Shown piece by piece: positions 1 to 12,693 of a stretch of DNA of 64,000 bases (positions are counted from its first letter, which is position 1; every line of letters starts with the position of its first letter). The DNA comes from Ooceraea biroi. Lineage: Eukaryota; Arthropoda; Insecta; Hymenoptera; Formicidae. The stretch spans positions 3,658,001 to 3,722,000 of the forward strand of contig NC_039509.1 in the NCBI RefSeq assembly GCF_003672135.1, written 5' to 3'. The notes under the pieces are model-generated. The model searched no databases. It saw only the letters and a program-made list of their open reading frames with translations, and was not told the DNA's origin. The position numbers and the translations under genes were made by a program.

Positions 1-907
1 GAGGGTGAGCGCGAGGGCAAATTTCTCGTCGCTCTCGGTCGGAGCGACTTCTTATTTGATTTAAGATCGCTGAGCTTCGCAGTTTCTGAAAGCGCCGAGC
101 GGTCTCCGGAGCGCCTCACGGAGATACGAAATTTGTTTACCTGAAAGCGCGGAATCCTGACGATCTAACGGCACTGAAAGAATGCGCGATGAACGATCAC
201 GTCGTTTCTTTCTACTTCGAGAAAGTTTCTCGCCCTCTCGCCCTCTCTCTTTTCGTTTCTCCTGAGATCGCTCTTTCTTTCGCGATAATTTCATACTGTT
301 TATCGTGTCCCGGCTTTGATTGAAGCACGTTTGTCAGAAACGAGAGAGTCCGTTTGAATGCCGTGTACAGATCTGTGAGAAACGACGAATGTCTCCGTGT
401 AATGATTAGATTGATAATCCGTGCGATGTGGGTAGGAAGTGACGCAATGCGGACGGATAATCGTAAACGAAACAAAAGCGAACGAAAATCGGAAACGCCG
501 CAGGAAGGACGTCGGGTGGGACGCCTCGAATCCTCGACAGGAAAAGCATAGACAAAAGGGTTCGGGGTGCCGGCCTATAATTCAAGCTTGATGGCTGGAT
601 GGACGAACGGGACGATGGTGTAGCGATGGTAGATCGCGGCAATGCCGAGGAACAGTAGCGACGAGAAGGAGGCTGCCTCGCGGGCAGGGAGGGAGAGAGG
701 GAGGGATTGCAAGGGAGAGAATTACGAGGTCACTTCCGGTGGCGCCTGCACGAGCTTCCGCTTCCGGTCGCGCAGCACGCTGTCCCTCCTGCTTCAGCCG
801 CCAGCGCGGTCGTCACATCCTTCTTCTTCCGCTCGCTTTCCGCGCCTGGTCCTGGCGACTGGCTGGTTTGGTTGCTCGCTTTTCTGACCCCCTTTTTCAC
901 CAGAGAC

Positions 908-943
908 CTCTCTCTCTCTCTCTCTTTCTTTCACACACACACA
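908..943 (+). repeat. Compound (CT)n-(CA)n microsatellite
   Basis: Nine CT units, a short TTTCTTT spacer, then six CA units. It lies within a longer pyrimidine-rich stretch from about 780 to 1140. Confidence 0.9.
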
Positions 944-1224
944 TCGTCCGAAAACCCCGTTCACTATCCGACGCAGGACCCCGGTGCAACGAAACTTCGC
1001 ACAATGGCGTAACTTGGCCATTACTATCGCGTACCCATACTCCCCGGTCATACCCTATCGCCTATACTTCTCCCAGAATCGCCACCCACCGCAGCAAGCC
1101 GTTCCTCCACCCCGCCTTCCTCCTCGTCCGCCCTCGTGTTGCATTATGCATGTCTCCCACCAGATAAATGGCGGGTGCGGCGGACCGTTCGGGCCGGACT
1201 CGTGTACATCTATAATACAGGCCG

Positions 1225-1228
<4 letters not shown>

Positions 1229-1255
<27 letters not shown>
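1229..1255 (+). repeat. (GGT)n trinucleotide repeat
   Basis: Near-perfect GGT/TGG run with one extra G near the start. It encodes the Gly or Trp run of overlapping chance reading frames. Confidence 0.9.
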
Positions 1256-1256
<1 letters not shown>

Positions 1257-4200
1257 GTCCAGGATGCTCCAGGAGCTCAGGAAGTTTCTCGCTTAGGTGC
1301 GCAGGTGACCCGCTCTAACTGGCGTAAATTGTCGTCGTTAAAGCGAGGCCCCGATAACGCGCGCGCGCTTCTCTGGTATCGCGCACACGTGGTTCAATCG
1401 GCTCCGCTCTATGGGAAGCGGAAGCGAGCGGAAAACAATTACCGCCAGACGTGTGGAGTGATAGAATTAAGAATGAGATTCGGAACCGATTGCTCGAGAT
1501 TCAATCGTGACCGGTGTCCCGAAGGAACACGAGGAGAAGACGACAGTTGGATTAATCAAGCCGTCTCGAATATCGCAAACGTTAATCGATCAGTTGGCGA
1601 ATCAGTTGGTTCTGCAAATGTTCGCAAGTTTGCGTGGAAATAGATACAACCCTCGTAAGCCTTATTTTGGACTCGGCACTTAATTTTCTATAATTCCATG
1701 ATGAGATTTATTACGGCGGAGCTTGTAGGTACACAAGCTTGCACTGTTCCGAGAAGGCCGAAATATCCTCGCCGAAAAATTTTCCGCTTGACAAATGGCA
1801 CTTTAGGATAGTTTCTCCCGGGATGCTGGCGCTATCCCACGAAAAAGGAGCACTTACGCGCGCGAGTTTTTCCCGAAGATTTCTCCCTGGGTGAGAAATG
1901 GTGACGCGGTGCACTATCGCGAGCACGTTGCAGCCGTAACGATAGCGAACCTGCGAAGGCAAGTGGGTCGCGATGCAAATAGTCGGGCGCATTTGTGCAG
2001 CGACGAGGCGCGTCGGTGCATCGGAAGCGCGTAGATTTGCGTCACAATGGGACGATGAATTTTTCTCGCCGGCATTTTGCCACGACAGCGAGAGGATGCG
2101 AAGGGAAAGAGAAAGAGAGAGAGAGATGAAGATTCATAGCGGTATCCCGTTGCCGAGAGAGAAAACCGTCATAAACGCGGCGTTGTTCTTACGTCATCGG
2201 TGTCGGTGCCGCGCGATGGGGAAGCTGATGTAACGGGCGATTGTAATTACGATGGACCGGACCGAGGCAATTTCCACGGTTACAGTGACCGTGAAACGAT
2301 TATTGGCCCTGCCGGGGCCGTTCGTTCGCGGTGAATTTACGATTAGGCCGATCGACCGACTTTGCTCGACGAACGTTAGCGCGCGCTTGGGACCGCGTCG
2401 AGGCTCGGTCGTTTAACTTTGTTCGTTCGCGGCGGTTAATTACGAATGCTCCGGTGCATCGCTCGCTGAAAGTGCTCAAGATGCGCGACGGTTAATTACC
2501 GAGGGGGATTACATTCGGCACGGGGTGATTTTGACGTGACGCAACGCGGACGCAAATATATACCCGCGCGGCGTTGCCGTAACGCGTAACGCTCGAGAAC
2601 GCCCGAAAGGGCGTAATTATAGCTTGCCGAGACTGGCATCGATTTTTGAGATGATTTTCAGTCGGGTTACGTAAACAGGATGGGTTTCAAGCGTCTCGGA
2701 TTGCGAGGCGCATGAAGGACTATCGATTATTGGCATGCAACTTGGAATTCCGCCAGCGTAGCGCGATTCAAGTGTAAACAGTCGTTTCTATTGAGACATT
2801 CAGAAAATTCCTGCCGAGTTTGTATCTCGCAGTTGTTGCGGGCTTCCACTCGCGTCCGGCAATATTTTCGATGCACTTTGCGACGTGTTATCAGTTTGCT
2901 CGGAAATGTTACGCGAGATGTAGCCCTAATTCACCAATTAGGACGGTTGTATTTCGCGGACACTTGTATTTGATTAGAGCCGAGTGAGTAAAGTACGAAG
3001 AGAATCTCGGGCAAGATCGCGAGAGCGAGATCGAAACAAGATCCATTCGATTACGGGTCGTTACTCACGTTCGTGGTGCGGGTCAGATCACACTCGCGCG
3101 CGCGTATCTCGTTTCTTTTTCTCGTGTTTCATGGTCTTCGTCCAAGAAAAGGAGATTAGCGGTGCTTTGCGCACTTGTAAAACTCTATCACCGCGGTTCG
3201 TTCATCGTGCGCGTGGTCCAATCCTACTTTTTTACGACTGACGGTAAATTACGCCGTGACTCGGAACGGAAGTTATTATGGGATTGCGAGGAACCGCTTA
3301 TTTCTGTGTGGCTTTCGTCATCTGGAAATAACGTTGATATAATGAGGATTTTAGGTCAATTCAGCAACGTTACAAAAAATAACTCGAAAATTTCACTAAT
3401 TCCTTTTATTTTTAATTAGTATAAGTTATGTATTATCAGCATTTATTAGTATATGCGCGTTATTTCCATTTCACGTGGACAGGTCCCAAGGAAGCAAAAT
3501 AAGATGCGCGCTCCTTAATCATCAGTCTTGAAATCGTTCCACTTGTCGCACGCTCATTAATCATCCGCAATTGTCCAACATCTCTGGGATCGGTGCGCGG
3601 TCTAAATGCGGAGTCCAGGCAGAATAATATGATCGAGGTAGCATGCTTGATCTGGCGTGCGAAGAACGCGAGCGGATATCGTCGCGAGGGCTCCGGTGCT
3701 TGCTGGTGATGCGTGAATTAGGCATTCGGCGAGAGAAGCCTGCTCGCGGGCAGAGGGCAAAGGAATGCAGACGCGGTTACGCGGACACACGTCGAGACCT
3801 ATCGCAACAACCCCAAGCCACCACTAGCCACCACCGAGGAAAAACACGCCGCAGCATTAAGGAAAACCGCGCGCGTGACGAAAACCGCCCGGACGCGTGC
3901 AAGCAACGACGGCGCTGTATATCGGCGCGACCGTTAATCATACTTTATGTGCGGCCACCGTGCGGATTATTTAATGCCTACGCTGGGGTAGTTGAACGAA
4001 GCAACGGCGGTGGGGCTCTTTGTTCCCGAATCGCCCGTTTCCACGGGGCTTTCTATCGGGGATTTTTTTATTCCCAGCAACCCGATAAACGGCGTGTCCC
4101 GGCGCGCGGCGGATTTCAGGGGGTGGCTTCGCTCCGCGCGAGACGAACGAGTAATGCCGCGAATCCGTTGCATCGCCAATCGCGATCTCTCGGTAGAACG

Positions 4201-7200
4201 GGATGGATTTCTTGCGCGTGAGAATTTAACGCCAATATCAACAACTGGGAGTTTCCCAAAAGTGTCCGCGGCGCACGATAAGGCGCGCCGTTTCTGACAG
4301 GCGACTGCAGTAAATATGTTTGTCGATGGGTATCAAGCCGCGACGGGGTGGGCAGCCGCGCTTTTACGTTCGACGTCGCTTTTATGCTGCGTGTATTATC
4401 GGAGAGCATCTCGCCGTAATCCCGCCGAAACAACAAGCCTCGCCGGTGCGCGATAGAGTTTCGATGCGGTGGGGTTTCCATGACGGTGGTGGAATCGCAT
4501 CGAGACAATGCCTGTCTCGAGCTGAGCCGCGCGACGTTGCAGAAAAAGACGGGAACGCGAGAGGGCGAAAATATCGTCTTCCACGAACAGCGCGATGACT
4601 AACAACGTCGTATACACGAATCGTCGACGTGAGACGCGCGCGAACTGACGCGTTTTAACGAGCGACGTTGAAGCCAGCGCTATTCTGTTTCATAGCGCCA
4701 AAAACAACAAAGCGGGGGGATCGTATTATGAAACACACCGACGGCAAACATTAACGCCGTGTTTGCGTACGGCGAGTTAATTGAAATATTCTCCTGCGTT
4801 TCTACGCGCTGCACCGGGATTGGGGTTAAGAAGAAACTCGTAACTTAATACCGCGCGCCCCCACGTGACCCCTTTTTTCTCATGGCACTGCATTTTCCCG
4901 CAGATCGGATAAGCTCCGAAATAGCGAGGAGCGTATCTAAAAAAAAAGAAGAAACGAAACACACGAAACACGTTTGTTCATTAAAAGAAAAAACATTGCG
5001 GCAATATGGACACGCCACTGCGCCCATTAGAGCGCACCAGGAGCTCTCGGGAACGTTCCCCGCATTCCGCTACGTTAACTCACCCCCGAAGACTACCCCT
5101 AAGCAGACGGGAAAGAAGCGAGCGCGCAGAGAAATGGCGCGAGGCCTTTCTCGGCGAGATAGTCGGCCATTCGTCAGCGAATGGTGATCGTGTACCATAA
5201 TATACCGGCACGGTGGATAAGTTACTGCCAGGGACAGGCATTAATTTTGGGGGCGGGTTGGCGGGCGCGAGACGCGCGCCACACCACGTCGCGTTCTAGA
5301 GCCGGTCGACGGGCCGTACTCTGTGTGTCTATCTCTCTGTATATGCGTGTGTGTGTCTGCGCGCTGCACGGTTCAGGATCTCTCCCCGGAGGCTATTCCG
5401 TCCCGTTAACGGATAGCTGTTGCCCTTAGACGAATCGATCCTTCTTAGACGATGGCGGGAGCACCGACCCGGCCGCGGGCGAAAGGAGGCGAATTTACCC
5501 GGAACTTTCTCTCCCCGCTCGCGAAAGGCAAACACTCGCCGCGCCGTTCGTCTTCCTCGCTCAAGCCTGTAACGAGTCCGCGGAACTTGTCGGGACTTTC
5601 CTCGGGCGGGAAGAATCGTCGCCCAAGGAAGAACCTCGTTCCCCGATTGACGACGACGTCTGGGGACCGCCGCGAACTTCCCTCTCTCGAGCGGGTGTCG
5701 TTACTTTTGCCATCGGCAGACGGCGAGATGGAAAGCGTAATCGAAGCGATCACGCGTGCGTTACTATTTCTCTCCCCCTGGTAACATGGGTAATCGATGA
5801 CGAGACGTAAACTTCAGCCTGAACGTAACGTGAAAATGTAACGAGCAACGTGCATTTGCTTAGGGTGTTGATGGTGGTTGCTGTAATGTTTGTAAATTGC
5901 TTTTCCCGATGAACATGGGGGATGTAAATGTGCCGCTTTGATGCGCAGAGTGTGTCTTCTTCAGACGGAGTACGAGTAAGTCAGGTACGTGGCGCAGAAT
6001 CGCACCGGCGAGAATCGCAGTCGCTTTTCGAGATCGTAAGAGCACATTACTAAAGTCATGATATGGAACGTGGATTTTTGGTAAGTAAGTGGTGGCTAAG
6101 TACGCTACCAACAATGCGAGGGTGAAAGAAAGAGCAATTCAGTCCCGCTAGCTTGCCTTCGAAACGACCCTGAAACTCTCGTAGTCACGCAAGCACGTGG
6201 AATGCCGCACGGTATATATTCTCACCCCTCACTCGGCATTGCTTTAGACTCTTGCACGAGGGTTGTAACGGCGCTGCGGAATTTTAATTCGATTCGCGCT
6301 ACCGACAAACCAGCGGGGAAAAAAAGAGGAACGCCGCCTTAAAAGGCCGCAGAATTCAACTCGCACGCGATAACTCCATATCTGGCCCGATCATTTCGGG
6401 ACAAGGATTATTATGTACATACTCGATGCTAAGTAGATGCAAACCGCGTGCGCCTTGTGCAAAAGACTTGTCCAATCCCGATCGAAAAAAAACAGCTGCA
6501 AAATTACATTTACAGTTACCGGTCATTATTATTCTGAAAGGAATTACGATTGCTCTTTTTCCTGCCTTTACTATATTATACAGCGATCGATTTAATTTAC
6601 CTTAACTTAGTCTCCAATCTGGAAATGAATATTCCACATCTTTCGCAATCGGCAGATTTCGAGATTGAACAAATTCTTTCTGCATTTGTCGTTCCGCGAA
6701 GCACTAGACACGTTTTCTTGCGGAGCAGTCTTCTGCGTACAGGAAACACTAAGGTTTTTATCGCGTAAGACGCGGTGCACTTCGTCATCCAAATATTCGA
6801 GCTTCAAAAGAAACGCAGTTGCTCCTTTTAAGGATGGCACGAATCACACTGTCGGCTTTGCCGGGGAAAATCATGGGACGCGTTCGGTAGCCCAGAACGA
6901 GGGATAAAACGGCAGGACGCGGCGCAGCGTGTTAAAAAGTTAATTAAACTGCAGTCAATGTGAGAGATCGCGACGGCGGGGAACGGGAAGGCGGATGGGA
7001 TGAGGGGAGAACAGGCAGGCAGGCGACGGCGATATTCAACGCATGGCGTGCACAATTCCTCATTAAAGTAATTCGACGGACGCTGACAGGGCGCAGGACA
7101 CGGTGACGAAAGGATTAACGCTGCCGCTGCCGATGGGGTCCCCGCGAAGGGGGTCGGAGTGACAGTAATAACAGGCCTGTCTGTCAAAAACGAAGTTTCG

Positions 7201-8210
7201 CCGGCCTGCGCGGTAATCTACGGGCCACCGCAGCAGTAACACCATTCAGTCGGCTATCTGTCAGCTATTTTTGTGCCGGCGCGCTCCAACATCCGCTGTC
7301 GCAATCGGCTCTCCAAGCATTACGCGGAACATTTCAAAATGTATACATATATAAAAAAGAGAGGAAGAGAGGGCGAGAGAGAAAGCATGGTGCATCTGTC
7401 GATCGATGGACGGGCGAGGCGATTTCGCGTCGACATGATTTTGAAAAAAAAGAGAAAGAGAGAGAATGTGCGCTGCACTTGCGCTTATTACGGCACTCTG
7501 TATCCTCGCGAAATTGTGACGAGTGACGAGCAGATTGCAGAAGTTCGAAGCTGTCTTTAATGTCACGTCGTGTCCCCCTACGTGTTTAATCGCAGTTTCG
7601 AAATCGCGGGTATGAATCGTACGTGCGAACGGTGCCGTGCACACCGGCCGCCAGTAATAAAGTTTAATCACTGATCACTCGAGTAGCGAGTGCGCGTGCC
7701 CTCCGCGAAACGCGAAAATATACGTGTAATTAATATTATTGCGAATTTATTATTCCACCGAAACCAATATGGAAATTTAATTAAGCGAAATCAATTAGAT
7801 GAATACATTTACAAAAGGTCAATATTTAAAAATTGCAGCGTTGTCCAAAAGTGCCCGAAATATGCGCGGATCGTGGGAAAAAATACGTGCACAATAAAAC
7901 CCACTGTTTGCTTGTTTCCCAAAACAAGCGATATTACATACAGGTCAAGATCCATGAAACGCGCGAATCTACCATCTCGCAGAAGAAGGGTGAACCTCGT
8001 GATGGTAATCATGTCCAACAATATGCACGCGAGATTACGAAACTGTAGCGCGCGTGCATTGCAATCTGCATACTTCTTATTGCATATCACGCTCGTGCCG
8101 CGGGAGTGGGCGAGAGCAGGGAAAATATCGGAATGCTCATTAGCGCAGGCCGCAACGACGACGTGCACGCGCACTATGGGAATGAGATCCCGCGGGATTC
8201 ACCGCGAATA

Positions 8211-8253
8211 TACGTACACACGTATGTATGTATGTACATACGCGTACGTACGT
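8211..8253. repeat. TACGTA/TATG alternating purine-pyrimidine tract
   Basis: TACGTACACACGTATG, then TATG repeats, then TACATACGCG and TACGTACGT. The tract alternates purine and pyrimidine almost throughout. Its halves are roughly inverted copies, so it could form a hairpin. Confidence 0.8.
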
Positions 8254-10089
8254 CAGCGAAAATTTCCGGTAATGGTCGATAAGCTCTTTTCGGCCGGCAC
8301 TGGCCTCGTGCTACGTTCCCCAAACGGCTTTTGGAAGCATTCCATGGCCGTGATGTGCGCACGATTCGCGCGAAACGCGGCCATAAGCCGCGTGGGCTTG
8401 ATCAAATGAACCATGATGAATGAAACGAGGTACGGGCGTGTATGGAGCGTGCAAAGCGGAATCGAGCGTGGACCACGCTCGCCGTCGTCGTCGGTCTTCG
8501 TGCAGTCGGTTGATTCCCTGCCAAAAATTTATGACGACGCCCTGACGACGTTGTGACGTTTTCCTGGCAGTAAATAGATACGAACGTCATTTTTATTATC
8601 GTCGCCCGTCGATCTTTTTGCTCTCGGTGACATCAGCGTAACGAACCGATCGAAATAATCGCCGCTCGTGAGGGGCGAACACGAGAAGATGATTGCGATC
8701 GATCTCTCCGCGAGCTGCTCCTGGAGATGCTGGATCGCACATTGTGTACTTGGAAAGGAAAGGAACGTTTGCATAGCGTGCGGGCGCGTGCGTGCCGGTA
8801 TGGAAAGCGCACGGAATATTTTAATTAAATCCCCGCTCTCAAAGCACGTCGGCCGGATGACGGCAAGACGGCGCAATGTTCGGCACGGAATACGCTACTT
8901 TAAAGGAATTTTATTGCCTTGTACGAAGCGAGATTAGAAACGCGCGTAAGTAAATACCGAGGTTTACTCACTTTGCACGGTGTTGCGCGCTAAAAATTTC
9001 GCCGACAGCTGCATTTCAATGTGTCCGAGGAAGGCCGGCCATCGTGTTATGTAATAACCGCTTAACGTGAGACGAAACTGTTCTTTGCTTTGATAGATTA
9101 CTCAGAGAGAAATAGCGAGTTTTTGAGTTATCTAAATCACAAAAAATATATATAAATTATTTAAAAAAAATGAACACAAGAATAATAAAAAAATACGTCA
9201 TGCAGCTTTCGTCCGAAATGCGTGCTGAATACTTGTCTGCAAGCAGCGGGTTGTATATTTGAACAGTTACGACAGCGCAGAAAATTCCAAGATGACTCAC
9301 GGGCTGCACACGCACGTACACACGTCTGCCCGTGTGTGCATGAACGTGACAACGGCGTTTCAGCGTGCCGAGATGCAGGGATAGAACTCAATTTATTTGC
9401 ACACGCACTTAATAACAGCATCGCGTTGATGCACGATCGAGCGCTCGCTGCCTGAGCGATCGACGTCAAACATAATATAGATGCGTCCATTACGGCGCGG
9501 CGCTTCGTCGTTTCAGAATTTTCCTTATGGGTCAAGGCCGGGCACAGCTGCGCGAGATTGCAATCGCGGAGATAAATCTGAAGCCGCGCGCGAGCTTTTC
9601 TTTCGATTTTTGATATTAAATTCCGCCGCTCCGCAAGCTCCGGGCGAAATCTCCATTCGAGCAAAGCGCATCTAAAAGTAGCTCGTAATCTAACAACGTA
9701 TGACTTTACATTCCGCAAGTTTAATGCGTGACGCGAAGCTCCGTTGATTTTCGTGGGAAGCATGAAAATCTCTGTGGCTGCGACTCTTCCGACGATCGTC
9801 GAAACTGAAAACCGGGTCCCTTAAAATTTGTTCCTTACGCGGTTCCACTCTTCATTACGACAAATATTTCGCTGAACGTACGGCAACTCGCGACAAGCGA
9901 GTTCGCGTCTATTTGTAAGATCGAGTGTCCGGTATAAGACGACGCGTGGCGTCGTCCAGTAAATCCCGGGACTTTATTTAGTTTACACGAGTGCTAATTA
10001 GGTGCGCGAGACAAATGGAGTCGCGCTCTCCTCACTTCGTAAATCTATTAGAGAACGACTCTAAATTTTCGGTGCATCGTGGATTTCGC

Positions 10090-10148
10090 GAGCGGGAAAG
10101 AGAGAACGAGAGAGGAAGAGAATGAGAAGGAGAGAGAACGAGAAAGGG
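10090..10148 (+). repeat. Degenerate GAGAGAACGA purine-rich repeat
   Basis: Repeated GAGAGAACGAGA and GAAGAGAATGAGAAG units. It is an imperfect minisatellite-like purine tract rather than a perfect microsatellite. Confidence 0.75.
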
Positions 10149-12239
10149 GTCATCGCCGTCTAGGCGACGACCGAATAAAAAGATGCGATTCCCGCTGCGC
10201 CATTATCGCGATTTACGGTTACACGTTCCACCGGTCGGTCCTCCTTATGCTCTCTGCGGCCTCGGGACCGTAATTTTCCCGGCTAATGCGCTTAGCCGCC
10301 GTCAACTCGCGGTTTTACCGTATCGACGCGTCCCGTCGATCCCGCGCACCATCCCCCGAAAATAGATCAACGTTATCTGCATCACGTATGCACGTGCTAA
10401 CGCCGCGATCATCGCGGCGACCTGAAGCGCTTAATCCGTAATGAAATCAAGCGGAGCTTTTCTCGACAGTCAAATTGAAACGCGATAAAATAAAATAAAA
10501 ACAAAGCGTCGATTGATTAAAAAATGATCTATGGATGTCACGTGGTGATGCGGGATCAACAGTGATGTAGGAATCGATTCTCCATCCGAACATAACGATC
10601 GATGCTGCGCTGTAACACCTCATCCAGTTATAATTTTTTGAATACGAAAGAGAAAGAGAGGAAGATTAATCGAATTCTCGCACGCGTTGCAGCAATCCCT
10701 CTCTCTCGGCACTCGGTGTTATCGAAATGCGCGGATTCGAGCCGATTATGACTTCGCGACGACGATGGCCGCGGTGAGAGTATGTAGGTGCTGCTCGCCC
10801 TTCATCTTCGGTGCGAGCATCTGCTTCCGGTTCGATAAACCATGCTTCGCCAGATCCCACCTTTTTTGCCCTAAACGTGCGGCTGCGCGTCCCGCGGATT
10901 GCGAAAACAAACGTTTGCATTCGGCACCGTGGGGGAGTACTAGGGGCGGCAGATCGAACGATAACATTTGTACTACGGGAGTAGGCCTGTCCACGCATAT
11001 CTCTCTCTCTCTCTTTCTTGGTCTCTCTTGTTCTCTCATGTGCCAGACTATATTGGAGATACATCCTCGACTCCGTTGCCGGAAACCTTAAAAAAAGAAT
11101 CGTTTGTTTTTCCTCAAGCCATCCGCAAGTCGTTTTGCCTTGGCGTCTCGGCGGATCGAATATCGCGTTACAACGCGCGCGATGTTTTATGAAGTTTCTA
11201 TTCATCTTTCCGACATTGATGGGATTTATGATTCCTCTTGAACGGAGGCGCGGATCCTCTCGAGCCTACTATACGTAGTGTTTACTTGGCGGTAAATTGG
11301 AGAGCGAGGCGCGGAGAGAGTCACAATTCTCTGCACCATTTTTAAACTATATTAAGTTCTCGGTGTAATGCAATATCTTTTTCCCGGAGTCTCCTTTGAA
11401 GACGAATCCTCGAAATATTCATTACGATCGCGTCGTCCGCGCGATCCTCTCCCTCCCACCTCGAGCAGTGCCGCCGCGGGGAAGAAAAATCGCGTTGAAA
11501 TCGCGCGACGGTGAAGTTATTCAAAACCGTCGAGATAAATGTTTCGCCCTGTACACGGTCGGATTCAAATGACGCAAGAGAGAAAGAACGGCGAAAGGGT
11601 AGAGCGACGAAGACCGAAGAGGTGGCAGAAGCGAGCGGAGGGGTGGTGGAGAACGAGCACGCGCGCGGCAGGACGCCTCCTCTGAGCGCTGGTGGCGGAA
11701 GAAGGACGAGCGACCACCCCACCGGGAGGGTGGTCGGTACATCACAGGTGGTGGGCGTCCCGAGAGCGTCGAAAGCGCCGCGACGCAGCGCGCGGCAAGC
11801 GACTGAAAACGCGCACGGCGCGGACGAAAAACTCGTCCCTCGGCCTTTTCGTCCCTATGTGCGTGCATTTCTACATTTCTGCGTGCGTACGTGCCGCCCG
11901 ACATAATTTCCTCCTCTCTCTCTTTCTCCGGTGATTTCGCGCTCAGCCTCCCCATGGCGGTCCTCTCCGTCGGACGGCTCTCGGGAACGCGTGCTCTCCG
12001 CTCCGCAACGCAGACGTAAAACGTGCGCGCGCGACTCGTTCCGCGCCGCTCGCCGCTCCGCTCTCTGCTGCTCCCCGTTTCCGCTGTCCGCGTCAGTCGT
12101 TCTCGCTCGCTCTCCCTCGACGCTTCATCGACTGGCTGCGCGACGGCGCTGGCGGCGTCCACGAGAACGTCGTGCTCGCACCATCGTCGTCGGTGGTGAC
12201 GAATCGTGCGCGGCGGAAGAGGGTCCTCGCGTTTGCCGG

Positions 12240-12290
12240 CCATCGTCGTCGTCGACGACGTGCTCGTCGATCGTCGTCGTGATCGCGACT
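12240..12290 (+). repeat. Imperfect (CGT/TCG)n tract with an internal palindrome
   Basis: CGTCGTCGTCGACGACG turns on itself at the central TCGA and is followed by TCGTCGATCGTCGTCGT. Triplet purity is partial. It is one of several GTC-type tracts in the window. Confidence 0.85.
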
Positions 12291-12654
12291 CAACGTCGTT
12301 GTTCACGTCGCGCGCGGTGTTCCCGTCCGGTGAGAATCGGTCCAGCTGGTTCGCGAAAGCCGACAGCGATGGAAATTCGTACGCGTCGTGGTGCTCGTCG
12401 TACCGTCGCTGATCGCGGAACGTGGCGCCATAACGCAGTGCGTTCGCACGCGACCAGGCTGTGAGAGGGTGGCTCGCGCGAAGGATCGTGTGGAGGATCG
12501 TGCCCTCGATCGACCGGTCATCGGATAGATCGCGGTACCGAGAGGAGCAGTGCACGCGGTGGTCGTTCATCGCTCCTCACGATTGTGCTGTGTCGTAAGC
12601 TTGTGTCGTAACGGGAGAAGCAAGGGGAGGAGGATAGGGTAGGAGAAAAAGGAA

Positions 12655-12693
12655 GAGGAGGAGAAGGAGAAGGAGAAGGAGAAGGAGAAGGAG
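12655..12693 (+). repeat. (GAGAAG)n hexanucleotide repeat
   Basis: About six units of GAGAAG within a purine-only tract from about 12640 to 12722. It lies at the right-hand edge of the GC-rich block 11400-12780. Confidence 0.93.

Larger units (their letters stand above)
1..3420. other. Non-coding, CpG-rich stretch
   Basis: No gene was recognised. The stretch holds a pyrimidine-rich segment (780-1140), two microsatellites (908 and 1229) and a short purine repeat at 2103-2127. Two copies of CGGTTAATTAC, at 2433-2443 and 2489-2499, resemble homeodomain sites. Open frames are short, Arg-rich and overlap on both strands. Confidence 0.5.
3421..11399. other. Non-coding stretch with short repeats only
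   Basis: No gene was recognised. It contains a direct repeat CGCTCNTTAATCATC (3509-3523 and 3551-3565) and a strong donor-like GTAAGTAAGT near 6080 with no convincing exon before it. The TACGTA tract (8211) and an A-rich patch (9130-9195) follow, then the purine repeat at 10090. A 239-codon plus frame at 7690-8409 and a 200-codon minus frame at 9161-9763 show no protein-like features. Confidence 0.5.

Noticed and set aside
6030..6090. Very good donor GTAAGTAAGT near 6080
   Set aside because: Stops precede it in the frames examined and no acceptor lies at a suitable distance, so no exon can be defined.
7690..8409. 239-codon plus-strand reading frame
   Set aside because: Composition is patchy, it crosses the TACGTA repeat, and overlapping frames are open on the minus strand.
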